Below are positions 1 through 6,574 of a DNA stretch of 6,798 nucleotides, in pieces. The first letter of the stretch is position 1; every line of letters begins with the position of its first letter. The notes beneath the pieces were generated by a model. It did no database searches. It saw only the letters and a program-made list of their open reading frames with translations, and was not told where the DNA came from. The position numbers and the translations under genes are program-made. Where the stretch lies: NCBI GenBank assembly GCA_905210385.1, contig CAJLWS010000084.1:1-6798 (forward strand). The letters are read 5' to 3'. Origin of the DNA: an uncultured Eubacteriales bacterium. GTDB lineage: Bacteria; Bacillota; Clostridia; Oscillospirales; Oscillospiraceae.

Positions 1-1249
1 CGTCGATCCTGGCAATCGACTCGATGGTGCCGGCGATGTCCACCTTGACACTATTGTTGTGGTAAAGGCTGTCCAGTTTGGAACTCCCAAAAAAAGTGAC
101 TCCTGTTATTGCAAAGGCAATGGCGTCCGCAATCCGTCGGCAGGCCTGTCCGTCCCCATAAGGGTTAACCGCATGGGCCATCTCTCGGTACGCCTGGGGA
201 GAGTCCATCAGTTCCTCTGCCAGATTCAGGACACGTCCAGTCTCCACGCCCGCGATCTTGACCGTACCGGCCTCCACCGCCTCCGGGCGTTCCGTCTCCT
301 GGCGCAGGACAAGCACCGGTTTGCCCAGGGCGGGCGCCTCCTCCTGAAGGCCCCCGGAGTCGGTCATCACCAGATAGCTGCGGGCCATCAGGTTGTGCAT
401 CTCATCCGCCGCCAGCGGCTGGATCAGATGGACATTGGCCAGTCCGTCCAGATGCCGATGAGCCGCTTCCTGCACCACAGGGGACAGATGAACCGGGTAG
501 ATCAGCTCCATCTCGTCGGAATAGCGTTGGGCCAGCAGGCGCAGTGCCGTCATGATCTGCTCCATGGGCTGGCCATAGTTCTCACGCCGGTGGCAGGTTA
601 CCAGCACCACTCGCTTTTTCTCATAATCAATCTGGTTTAGGGTATCAGTCGCAAAGTGATAATCCTTTACAACAGTTGTCCGCAGGGCATCGATCACGGT
701 ATTTCCGGTGACGTAGACTCCCTTAGAAATTCCCTCACGTTCCAAGTTTGCCCGGTTTGCCCATGTGGGGCAGAAATGGAGGTCCGCCAGCCGCCCCACC
801 AGGGAACGATTCATTTCCTCTGGAAAGGGAGAATACTTGTCGCCTGTGCGCAGCCCGGCCTCCACATGGCCAATGGTAATCTTCTGGTAGAAAGCGGCCA
901 GGGCTCCTGCAAAGGTGGTGGAGGTGTCGCCGTGGACCAGCACCAAGTCCGGGCGCAGCTGCTCAAAGACCTTTTCAAGCCCAAGCAAGCACTTGCTGGT
1001 GATGGTGGACAGGGTCTGCCTGGGTTCCATGATATCCAGGTCAAACTGCGGCTTTAGCGGAAAGATCTCTAAGACCCCGTCCAGCATCTGCCGATGCTGG
1101 GCGGTGACGCAGCAGTAGCTCTCAAACTCTTCTCGACGCTCCAACTCCTTCACCAGGGGGGCCATCTTGATGGCCTCCGGCCGAGTGCCAAACACGGACA
1201 TCACCTTCAATGGCCGCCCAGCGCCCTGGTCAGCGCTCCGATGGTCCAC
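1..1249 (-). CDS. wecB: UDP-N-acetylglucosamine 2-epimerase, non-hydrolysing (3' end beyond window)
   Basis: It interconverts UDP-GlcNAc and UDP-ManNAc in the cytoplasm, supplying ManNAc for wall or surface polymers (WecB/MnaA family). From the GTG at 1249, 416 residues are visible. Family landmarks are GTRPEAIKMAP (21-31), TAQHRQMLD (49-57), VHGDTSTT (105-112), HVEAGLRT (128-135), PEEMNR (143-148), CHRREN (219-224), TDSGGLQEE (296-304) and NPYGDG (362-367). D108, E130, E144 and H220 match the E. coli catalytic residues D95, E117, E131 and H213. The GTG is chosen because a strong GGAGGAGGAG lies just upstream. TTG at 1210 would match the usual family start, and ATG at 1201 is a third option. 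The gene overlaps the upstream tagO-like gene by 20 bases, so the two are probably coupled. After residue 382, where the family normally ends, the frame stays open for at least 34 more residues to the window edge without a stop. Identity is very secure; start and C-terminus are not. Confidence 0.95.
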   Translation of the reverse strand, partial: MDHRSADQGAGRPLKVMSVFGTRPEAIKMAPLVKELERREEFESYCCVTAQHRQMLDGVLEIFPLKPQFDLDIMEPRQTLSTITSKCLLGLEKVFEQLRPDLVLVHGDTSTTFAGALAAFYQKITIGHVEAGLRTGDKYSPFPEEMNRSLVGRLADLHFCPTWANRANLEREGISKGVYVTGNTVIDALRTTVVKDYHFATDTLNQIDYEKKRVVLVTCHRRENYGQPMEQIMTALRLLAQRYSDEMELIYPVHLSPVVQEAAHRHLDGLANVHLIQPLAADEMHNLMARSYLVMTDSGGLQEEAPALGKPVLVLRQETERPEAVEAGTVKIAGVETGRVLNLAEELMDSPQAYREMAHAVNPYGDGQACRRIADAIAFAITGVTFFGSSKLDSLYHNNSVKVDIAGTIESIARID

Positions 1250-2375
1250 GCTGCTCCTCCTCCTCATCCATTGATTTTCTGTGCTGGGTATGACCGCTTC
1301 CGGCATGGCCTGTGATCAACACTCTCCAGGCCAGCAGCGCAGCAAGGCCAGCAGCAGCCAGGAAAATCAGCGCCCGCAGTGCCCCGCTGGTGGTGAGAAC
1401 CACTGCGGACAGGCCCAGGATGGCCGAGATCACATAGAGCATACCCACCGCCTGCTTCTGGGACAGGCCCATGTCGATCAGTCGGTGGTGGATGTGGCTG
1501 CGGTCTGGGCTCATGGGGCTCTGCCCCTTGGACAGCCGACGCACCACGGCAAAGCACACGTCAAAAATGGGCAGGCCCAGGATCAGGAAGGGGGCCACAA
1601 AGGAAATGATGGTATACATCTTGAACATGCCCTGAATGGACATATTCGCCATGATGAAACCCAAAAAGGTAGCTCCGGTATCTCCCATGAAAATCTTGGC
1701 GGGGTTAAAGTTATAGGGCAGAAACCCGATGCACGCTCCCACCAGGGCGCCCATGATCATAGCCACGTCCAGCTCGCTCACCAACAGGGCGATGATGAGC
1801 ATGGTGGCCGAGCTGATGGTAGACACCCCGCAGGCCAGACCGTCCAGCCCATCGATGAGGTTGACCGCATTGGTAATGGCCACCACCCAAATCACCGAGA
1901 TGGCGATGGACAGCCAGTCGTCCAGCACCCATACAGGATTCTCACTGAAGAGATTGGGGTTGGACAGGATGCGGATCTGGTTGCCTGCCAGCACCGACAC
2001 CAGCGCCGCCACGATCTGAACCACGAATTTCAACTTGGCGGGCAGGGCGTAGATATCGTCAAAGACTCCCAGCACCACGATGATGACCGCACCCAGCAGC
2101 ATCCCTTGCTCTGGGCCATTGAGGGGAATCATCAGCACCACGGCAAACATGAATCCCAGGAAGATGGCCAGTCCGCCCAGCCGCGGGATGGGATGGTCGT
2201 GCATCCTCCGGTTATCCTTGGGCACATCAATGGCCCCAACCTTCACGGAAAAGGCCTTAACCAGCGGCGTGATGGCAAAGGACACCACCGCCGCCAACAG
2301 CAGGGTGAGCAGAACAAGGCCCACGACGCTCATATCCAGCGCCTGCCCTGCCTGTATGATCTGTATCGTCAGCAC
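1230..2375 (-). CDS. tagO: Undecaprenyl-phosphate GlcNAc-1-phosphate transferase, TagO/WecA type (MraY family)
   Basis: This integral membrane enzyme moves GlcNAc-1-phosphate from UDP-GlcNAc to undecaprenyl phosphate, the first step in making teichoic-acid-like or other wall glycopolymers. The 381-residue protein has about ten hydrophobic segments. It carries the family motifs in order: DNRRMHDHPIPRLGG (54-68), the Asp pair FDD (105-107), NLIDGLDGLA (172-181), GDTGA (231-235) and the HIHHR cytoplasmic loop (294-298). That His motif separates WecA/TagO-type sugar transferases from MraY proper. The start is GTG at 2375 with AAAGGAG 12 bases upstream. An ATG at residue 15 is possible, but the fit of the Shine-Dalgarno favours GTG. 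The C-terminus is short, hydrophilic and acidic (MDEEEEQRGPSER). It follows trpS by 25 bases and overlaps the epimerase gene, and enzyme plus epimerase suggest a GlcNAc-ManNAc linkage unit. The exact polymer cannot be told from sequence. Confidence 0.93.
   Translation of the reverse strand: MLTIQIIQAGQALDMSVVGLVLLTLLLAAVVSFAITPLVKAFSVKVGAIDVPKDNRRMHDHPIPRLGGLAIFLGFMFAVVLMIPLNGPEQGMLLGAVIIVVLGVFDDIYALPAKLKFVVQIVAALVSVLAGNQIRILSNPNLFSENPVWVLDDWLSIAISVIWVVAITNAVNLIDGLDGLACGVSTISSATMLIIALLVSELDVAMIMGALVGACIGFLPYNFNPAKIFMGDTGATFLGFIMANMSIQGMFKMYTIISFVAPFLILGLPIFDVCFAVVRRLSKGQSPMSPDRSHIHHRLIDMGLSQKQAVGMLYVISAILGLSAVVLTTSGALRALIFLAAAGLAALLAWRVLITGHAGSGHTQHRKSMDEEEEQRGPSER
1254..1265 (-). promoter_or_regulatory. 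Shine-Dalgarno of the epimerase gene, embedded in the upstream coding sequence
   Basis: Four consecutive GAG codons read GAGGAGGAGGAG on the minus strand and end 4 bases before the GTG at 1249. They encode the acidic DEEEE stretch (residues 370-374) at the C-terminus of the upstream transferase and also form several overlapping GGAGG matches to the 16S anti-Shine-Dalgarno. This is the main reason for preferring GTG 1249 over the TTG at 1210 or ATG at 1201. Both upstream-gene translation and new initiation must use this stretch, which fits translational coupling. Confidence 0.7.
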
Positions 2376-2387
2376 GCGTAGTCACAG

Positions 2388-2394
2388 CTCCTTT
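2388..2394 (-). promoter_or_regulatory. Shine-Dalgarno of the tagO-like gene
   Basis: AAAGGAG on the minus strand lies 12 bases upstream of the GTG start at 2375, in the 25-base gap after the trpS stop codon. The spacing is long for a ribosome binding site, but the match is strong and no better start lies closer in the same frame. The 9-mer GTGACTACG sits between it and the start codon; the same 9-mer occupies the same place before trpS. Confidence 0.6.
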
Positions 2395-2400
2395 ACCGGC

Positions 2401-3408
2401 TTACAGGGCCACAAACCCCACTTTTTTATAGACCTTGCGCAGGGTCTTATTGGCCACGTAGGACGCCTTCTCCGCTCCGGCCCTGTACACCGACTCCAGG
2501 TAGGCCTTGTCCTTCAGGATGCGCCCGGCCTCCTCCCGGATGGGCCGGAGGGTCTCGATGACCGCCTCCCCCACCGCGGGCTTGAAAGCGCCGTAGCCCT
2601 TCCCGTCAAACTCCTGCTCGATCTGGTCGTAGCTCTTTCCGGTGACAGCAGAGTAGATATTCATCAGATTGGCCACCCCGGGCTTACCCTCCGGGTCGTA
2701 GCGGACGCAGCGCTCCGTATCGCTGTCGGTAACGGCCCGCTTGAACTTACGCTGGACGTCCTCCGGCTTCTCCATGAGGAACACGCAGCCCTCGGGGATG
2801 GACTTGCTCATCTTGCTCTCCGGGGCGGTCAGCCCCATCACCCGGGCTCCTGCCTTGGGGATATAGGGCTCCGGCATTTTGAACACCTCGCCGTAGATCC
2901 CATTGAACCGCTGGACGATATTCCGGGTGAGCTCCACATGCTGCTTCTGGTCCTCCCCCACAGGGACATAGTCTGGCTGGTAGAGCAGGATATCTGCCGC
3001 CATCAGAGCAGGATAGGTGAACAGTCCGCCGTTGATGTTGTCCTTATGTTTGGCGGACTTATCCTTGAATTGGGTCATGCGGGACAGCTCCCCGAACATG
3101 GTGTAGCAGTTGAGCACCCAGCCCAGCTGGGCATGGGCGGGCACATGGGACTGGATGAACAGGACGTTCCGTTCCGGGTCCAGCCCGCAGGCAATGTACT
3201 GGGCCAGCTGCTCCAGGGTGCGCCGGCGCAGGTCGGCGGGATTCTGCCGCACGGTGATGGTATGCAGATCCGCCATGAAATAGTAGTTGTCAAACTCCTC
3301 GGTGCGGTCCACCCAGTTCTTGATGGCACCCAGATAGTTTCCCAGATGGAGGTCGCCGCTGGGCTGGATGCCGGAAAGCATAACCTTCTTCTTCGCTTGT
3401 TCTTCCAT
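2401..3408 (-). CDS. trpS: Tryptophanyl-tRNA synthetase
   Basis: This class I aminoacyl-tRNA synthetase charges tRNA(Trp) with tryptophan using ATP in the cytoplasm. The 335-residue length is normal for bacterial TrpRS (about 330). The N-terminal LSGIQPSGDLHLGNYLGA (11-28) holds the HIGH-class signature as HLGN at 21-24. Typical TrpRS motifs follow: DLHTIT (47-52), AADILLYQPDYVPVGEDQKQH (137-157) and a perfect KMSKS loop at 199-203. The start is ATG at 3408, with AAAAAGG 12 bases upstream. It lies 44 bases downstream of rsfS and 25 bases upstream of the tagO-like gene, so it is probably read from the shared transcript. The 44-base gap is too short to hold a T-box leader, so any tryptophan-responsive control would have to lie elsewhere. 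All key motifs are intact and nothing is unusual in the protein itself. Confidence 0.98.
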   Translation of the reverse strand: MEEQAKKKVMLSGIQPSGDLHLGNYLGAIKNWVDRTEEFDNYYFMADLHTITVRQNPADLRRRTLEQLAQYIACGLDPERNVLFIQSHVPAHAQLGWVLNCYTMFGELSRMTQFKDKSAKHKDNINGGLFTYPALMAADILLYQPDYVPVGEDQKQHVELTRNIVQRFNGIYGEVFKMPEPYIPKAGARVMGLTAPESKMSKSIPEGCVFLMEKPEDVQRKFKRAVTDSDTERCVRYDPEGKPGVANLMNIYSAVTGKSYDQIEQEFDGKGYGAFKPAVGEAVIETLRPIREEAGRILKDKAYLESVYRAGAEKASYVANKTLRKVYKKVGFVAL

Positions 3409-3452
3409 TCGTAGTCACGACCTTTTTCACAGTTCTTTGGGACGGACTGGCC

Positions 3453-3818
3453 TTACCCTTCCTGGTTCAGATACCGGGTGGGATCCACCGGCACCGCGTC
3501 CGACCACAGCCGCTCCAGGGCATAGAACTCCCTGGCCTCCTCGGTGAACACATGGACCACCACTGCGGAGTAGTCCAGCAGGGTCCACTGGCCCCCCCGG
3601 TGCCCTTCCACATGATGGGGCTCCTCGCCCCGCTGACTCATGGCCTCCTCCACCGCATCCGCCAGCGCCCGCACCTGGGTGCTGGACGTACCGGTACACA
3701 GGACGAAGTAATCTGCCAACGTGGTCTGATCCCTGGTATAGAGGACCTTGATGTCCTCTCCTTTTTTCCTGTCCAACGCCTGCACGGCGATGGAGGTCAG
3801 TTCCTCTGCTGTTAACAA
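3453..3818 (-). CDS. rsfS: Ribosomal silencing factor RsfS
   Basis: RsfS (YbeB/YqeL, formerly DUF143) binds protein L14 on the large ribosomal subunit and blocks joining with the small subunit, lowering translation when nutrients run short. The 121 residues are a normal single-domain length. Family signatures are LADYFVLCTGTSSTQVRALA (34-53), EGHRGGQWTLLDYSAVVVHVF (71-91) and REFYALERLWSDA (96-108). The start is TTG at 3818, set by a good AAAGGAG 8 bases upstream and by the conserved N-terminal helix (LTAEEL...AVQALDRKKG); no in-frame ATG fits. In Firmicutes rsfS usually follows nadD and yqeK. Here an LCP gene has been placed between them, 49 bases upstream, and trpS follows 44 bases downstream. 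The overlapping frame from 3427 to 3837 is not a gene. Confidence 0.97.
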   Translation of the reverse strand: MLTAEELTSIAVQALDRKKGEDIKVLYTRDQTTLADYFVLCTGTSSTQVRALADAVEEAMSQRGEEPHHVEGHRGGQWTLLDYSAVVVHVFTEEAREFYALERLWSDAVPVDPTRYLNQEG

Positions 3819-3826
3819 GTATACTG

Positions 3827-3833
3827 CTCCTTT
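3827..3833 (-). promoter_or_regulatory. Shine-Dalgarno of rsfS, deciding a TTG start
   Basis: AAAGGAG on the minus strand ends 8 bases before the TTG at 3818. The spacing is close to ideal and supports TTG as the real rsfS start. It lies in the 49-base gap between the LCP gene and rsfS; I see nothing else recognisable in that gap. Confidence 0.7.
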
Positions 3834-3867
3834 CCATCCGATTTCACTTCGGTTCTATTGTTTCCGT

Positions 3868-5232
3868 TTAGCCGCCCTGCCCATCCACCGCTTCTGACGC
3901 AGCAGGCGCCTGCGGCTGCTGGGATTCCATCGGCTCCTCCGAGGTCGCAGGCGGACTTACGCTGTCCGAGGGCTCCGGGTCTTGGGTAGGCTCCGGCTCC
4001 TCCGACGGGACCGGCTGGCTGGGCTCCGGCTCCGGGGTGGGTTCCGGTTCCGGGGTAGGTTCCGGTTCCGGGGTGGACACCGCCGGCGGAATGCCCGCCG
4101 ACGGATCGGCCAGCACCCCTGTGGTGGAGGACAGAGTATTTCCGTCGGGGCTGACGCTGATCAGATCCAGCTCGTTCAGGGTCACCTCGTCCACGAAGGG
4201 ATTGAGAGACTGGTTGATCAGCTCCAGCAGGGCCTCCTGGTCCGGGTAGATCCGGTAGTTGTAAACTCCGCCGAACACCGCGTGGTAGGGCATGGTGACA
4301 AAGTTCACGTCGTCCACGCTCAGCCCGCCGAAGATGGCCTGGGAGCCAAACCAGAACAGGTTCTCCACCGTCAGATCGCTGGTCACCCGGGCCGAAAACA
4401 GCTCGGCCAGCTCCCCGATCTTGGTGACGTTCTTCAGCTGGAGGGTCTGGCTGAGCACCGCCTTCAAAAAGTCGTTGCGCATATTAATCCGGCCAATGTC
4501 GCTTCCGTCGCCTTCGTTCTTGTATTCACTCCACGTATTGTTATGGCGCCAGCGGATCACCTTCATGGCGTCCTCTCCGTTGAGGTACTGGTAACCCGGT
4601 TCGAAGTGGATATACAGATCCTGATACGGATCATCATAATCCAGGTGATAGGGAATGTCAAACCAGACGCCGCCGATGGCGTCCACCATCTCCCCCACCA
4701 GCTGCCAGTCGATCATCACATAGTAGTCGGGGACGAAGCCCACCAGCTCGGACACCTCAGTCTTGAGCCCCTCGACGCCTTCCTCTCCCTGGCCGTAGCG
4801 GTTGTAGACCGCGTTGAGCATCTTTTGGCCCACAGTGCGGCCGCTGGAGTTGATCAGGGTATCCCGGGGGAAGGACATCACCGTGGCCTGCTGGTTGGTC
4901 ACGTCGTAGGACACCAGCATCATCACGTCGGTGGAGCCGGAGACCTCATCTGGGCCGAACACCAAAATGGTATAGAAGTCCTCGCTCTTCCGTTCTCCGC
5001 TCACCTTGGGCTGGACGGAGTCGATGTCGGTGCCGTCACCCGGTTCGCCGCTCTCCGCCGCCGGATCGCCGCCGGGCAGGTCGGGCCGCTGGACCCACCG
5101 GGTCCACAGCACGGCAACCACAGCCGCCAGCACCATGATCACCGCCAGGATGATCAGGATAATTGCCCTTCTCCATTCCCTCTGTCTCCCGCCCGAAGCC
5201 TCTCTTCTCTTACCGTTGGGATTCGCAGTCAT
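3868..5232 (-). CDS. LytR-CpsA-Psr (LCP) family protein, probable wall glycopolymer ligase
   Basis: LCP proteins transfer lipid-linked glycopolymers (teichoic acids, capsule) onto peptidoglycan on the outer face of the membrane. The 454-residue protein has a short basic cytoplasmic N-terminus (1-22), one membrane helix at about 23-44 and an acidic spacer to about 80. The LCP domain spans about 85-340. Visible LCP motifs are STDVMMLVSYD (100-110), MSFPRDTLI (119-127, with the conserved Arg of SIPRDT-type motifs), NAVYNRYG (140-147), DAIGGV (184-189) and GSDIGRINMRND (243-254, with the second conserved Arg). The C-terminal part from about 387 is a low-complexity Pro/Glu/Ser/Thr tail, partly an exact 18-base DNA repeat, probably a wall-spanning or flexible segment. 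The ATG at 5232 overlaps the nadD-yqeK stop as ATGA, with AAAGGA 8 bases upstream inside that gene. Paralogues are common, so no tag or lytR symbol is assigned. Confidence 0.93.
   Translation of the reverse strand: MTANPNGKRREASGGRQREWRRAIILIILAVIMVLAAVVAVLWTRWVQRPDLPGGDPAAESGEPGDGTDIDSVQPKVSGERKSEDFYTILVFGPDEVSGSTDVMMLVSYDVTNQQATVMSFPRDTLINSSGRTVGQKMLNAVYNRYGQGEEGVEGLKTEVSELVGFVPDYYVMIDWQLVGEMVDAIGGVWFDIPYHLDYDDPYQDLYIHFEPGYQYLNGEDAMKVIRWRHNNTWSEYKNEGDGSDIGRINMRNDFLKAVLSQTLQLKNVTKIGELAELFSARVTSDLTVENLFWFGSQAIFGGLSVDDVNFVTMPYHAVFGGVYNYRIYPDQEALLELINQSLNPFVDEVTLNELDLISVSPDGNTLSSTTGVLADPSAGIPPAVSTPEPEPTPEPEPTPEPEPSQPVPSEEPEPTQDPEPSDSVSPPATSEEPMESQQPQAPAASEAVDGQGG
4023..4076 (-). repeat. Three tandem 18-base repeats inside the LCP gene (PEPEPT-type tail)
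   Basis: Three head-to-tail 18-base units occupy 4023-4040, 4041-4058 and 4059-4076. The last two differ at one base, and the first differs by C for T at two positions relative to the third. On the coding strand they encode a PEPEPT-like hexapeptide three times (about residues 387-404). More degenerate PEPT/EEP/DPEP stretches follow to about residue 434. Being in frame and near identical, the array could change unit number by slippage and alter tail length without breaking the frame. Confidence 0.9.
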
Positions 5233-6434
5233 AGCCTAAGTCCTTTCCGCAATGTTTGCTCTGCTTCCAAGGTGTTTGGATGCACCATCCGGTTGCGCTC
5301 CAGCATCTCCTGGATGGACAGCCGGACGCCGAGAAGCACCGCTCGGTCCAGATCCTCGTAGGCCAGGCGGCGCATCTGTGCCACTTCGGGGAAATCCCGC
5401 GTAGGCTCGATGTAGTCGGCCAGATAGAGCAGCTTCTCCTCCAAAGTCATGTTCCCCCGGCCGGTAGTATGATATGAAATGGCCCGAAACACCGTCTCGC
5501 TCTGCCCAAAGACATACTTTGCCAGGGCCGCGCCGCTCTTGGCGTGGAGCAGCTTCTCTGCGCTCCGCTCCAGGCTGTCCAACGGCACACCGTAGCGATG
5601 GCAGATCTCCAGGTGCTCCTGCTTGCTCAGGTACTTGGTGCAGTCGTGAAGAATCGCGGCCCGGCGCAGCTCCCCCTCATCGGCCCCCCATCGCAAAGCC
5701 AGGCGGGCCGCTTCCTCTTCCACTCCACGAATATGAGCCACTCGCTTGGCCTTCACCATGGAGTAGGAGACGCAGCGCAGGTCCTCTATGGTTAGACGGG
5801 AGAGGTCGGCGCAGGTTCCATATAGTTTCTCTCTCAAAATATAGCCGTATACCGCCGGAGGCAGATATTCCCGCCCCCCACCCTGAGCCAACAGCTGGCG
5901 CAGCTGGGTGGAGGACACGTCTACCAGCATCAGGTCTGGGATGGCGATGGTGGCCACCCGGGCCCCGTAGGCGCGGTGCAGGAACTCCCGCTGAGGGGCG
6001 AACAGGCGCTCGGTGTCCTCATGGGTGCGCCCAAAGGCGCACACCCCGGCCAGGGACAGGATGACCTCTGGCTCATGCCAGTCCTGCAAAGACAGAAACA
6101 TATCCGTTCCCATGAGCACCCACAGCTCCGCGCCGGGCCACTGGCGGGCCGCCTGCCGCAGGGTGTCCGAGGTATAGCTCTTCCCAGGGCGGCGCACCTC
6201 TGCGTCCCACACCTGGGTCAGCTCAGGTTGGAGCATCTGGTCGGCCAGGATGGCGGTCATCTCCAGGCGCTGAGCCTCTGTGGGACTCCCGGCGGGGAGA
6301 ACTTTGTGCGGTGGCACCCCTGCCGGGACAAAAACCAGGCGGTCCAATCCCAATGCGGACGAAGCGGTCCTTGCCGCCGCCAAATGCCCCAGATGGGGCG
6401 GATTAAAGGTCCCGCCGTAGATCCCGATCTTCAT
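5229..6434 (-). CDS. nadD-yqeK: Fused NadD nicotinate-nucleotide adenylyltransferase and YqeK-type HD Ap4A hydrolase
   Basis: The N-terminal half (about 1-205) is NadD, which joins nicotinate mononucleotide to ATP-derived AMP to give deamido-NAD in NAD synthesis. It shows GGTFNPPHLGH (7-17, the GxFxPxHxGH nucleotidyltransferase signature), PAGVPPHK (37-44), SYTSDTL (86-92), VLMGTDMF (106-113) and SSTQLR (174-179). The C-terminal half (about 210-401) is a YqeK-type HD domain, a family that splits Ap4A into two ADP. Its likely metal ligands are H234 (AHIRGV), H263/D264 (ILHDCTK), H297 (HAKSGA), H322 (SYHTTG) and D340 (LADYIEPTRDF). In most Firmicutes these are two adjacent genes; here one frame runs through with almost no linker and no stop. 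The start is ATG at 6434, with GGGAAGG 10 bases upstream. Its TGA overlaps the LCP ATG by four bases. Both catalytic motif sets look intact. Confidence 0.95.
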   Translation of the reverse strand: MKIGIYGGTFNPPHLGHLAAARTASSALGLDRLVFVPAGVPPHKVLPAGSPTEAQRLEMTAILADQMLQPELTQVWDAEVRRPGKSYTSDTLRQAARQWPGAELWVLMGTDMFLSLQDWHEPEVILSLAGVCAFGRTHEDTERLFAPQREFLHRAYGARVATIAIPDLMLVDVSSTQLRQLLAQGGGREYLPPAVYGYILREKLYGTCADLSRLTIEDLRCVSYSMVKAKRVAHIRGVEEEAARLALRWGADEGELRRAAILHDCTKYLSKQEHLEICHRYGVPLDSLERSAEKLLHAKSGAALAKYVFGQSETVFRAISYHTTGRGNMTLEEKLLYLADYIEPTRDFPEVAQMRRLAYEDLDRAVLLGVRLSIQEMLERNRMVHPNTLEAEQTLRKGLRL

Positions 6435-6493
6435 AACCAGACCGCCTTCCCACAGATCGTTTTGATCGTTCTAACTCCGATACAGCCCCCTGA
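6435..6493 (-). other. Short spacer upstream of nadD-yqeK
   Basis: These 59 bases between the stop of the stray yhbY tail and the nadD start hold the nadD Shine-Dalgarno (GGGAAGG at 6445-6451). They also hold a small repeat in which ACGATC occurs twice nine bases apart, making an imperfect GATC-centred palindrome. I see no convincing promoter or NAD-responsive site. In the usual operon the intact yhbY end would directly precede this spacer. Confidence 0.5.
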
Positions 6494-6574
6494 TTATTTC
6501 ACCAGCTTAATCCGCTTATCCTTCTCTTTGCTATGGGTCTCCCGGTACAGCACGAACCTGGTGCCGATGACCTG
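6494..6574 (-). pseudogene. Detached second copy of the yhbY 3' end
   Basis: Read on the minus strand, this is QVIGTRFVLYRETHSKEKDKRIKLVK followed by TAA, the C-terminal strand and basic tail of a YhbY/YqeI CRM-domain protein. It repeats the intact gene end at 6718-6798. There are 7 mismatches in 77 bases; 5 are silent, and the other 2 fall in one codon and give Lys for Arg. The 41 bases at 6534-6574 are identical in both copies. Immediately upstream the YhbY body is missing and hairpin-rich DNA takes its place. The mostly silent differences suggest this tail once belonged to a working gene. It sits exactly where the native yhbY end should be relative to nadD, so it may be the original tail displaced by the insertion. 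It is open in frame with a chimeric ORF starting at 6721. Confidence 0.8.
6498..6574 (-). repeat. Direct repeat, downstream copy (yhbY 3' end)
   Basis: This matches 6722-6798 at an offset of exactly 224 bases, 70 of 77 identical. Mismatches fall only in the half nearest the stop codon, and the other 41 bases are identical. Similarity ends abruptly at 6574, where hairpin DNA begins. The partner copy touches the window edge, so the true length upstream cannot be judged. Confidence 0.95.

Noticed and set aside
3409..3452. T-box leader or tryptophan attenuator before trpS
   Set aside because: The gap is only 44 bases, with no room for a specifier stem and antiterminator and no terminator hairpin.
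3427..3837. Minus-strand frame of 136 codons overlapping rsfS, with an ATG start
   Set aside because: It covers rsfS in a different frame. The RsfS frame has all the family motifs and its own good ribosome binding site, while this one has Gly/Arg-rich nonsense composition.
3982..5361. Long plus-strand open frame opposite the LCP gene (459 codons)
   Set aside because: It is antisense to a gene with clear LCP motifs, rich in His/Arg/Gly as expected for the complement of GC-biased codons, and shows no domain or ribosome binding site. The same holds for long plus-strand frames at 59-640, 1281-2381 and 2080-3414.
5740..5760. Separate yqeK gene starting at the internal ATG (residue 226)
   Set aside because: That Met lies inside the first YqeK helix, close before the conserved His of the HD domain, and no clear Shine-Dalgarno precedes it. 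The frame is continuous with NadD.
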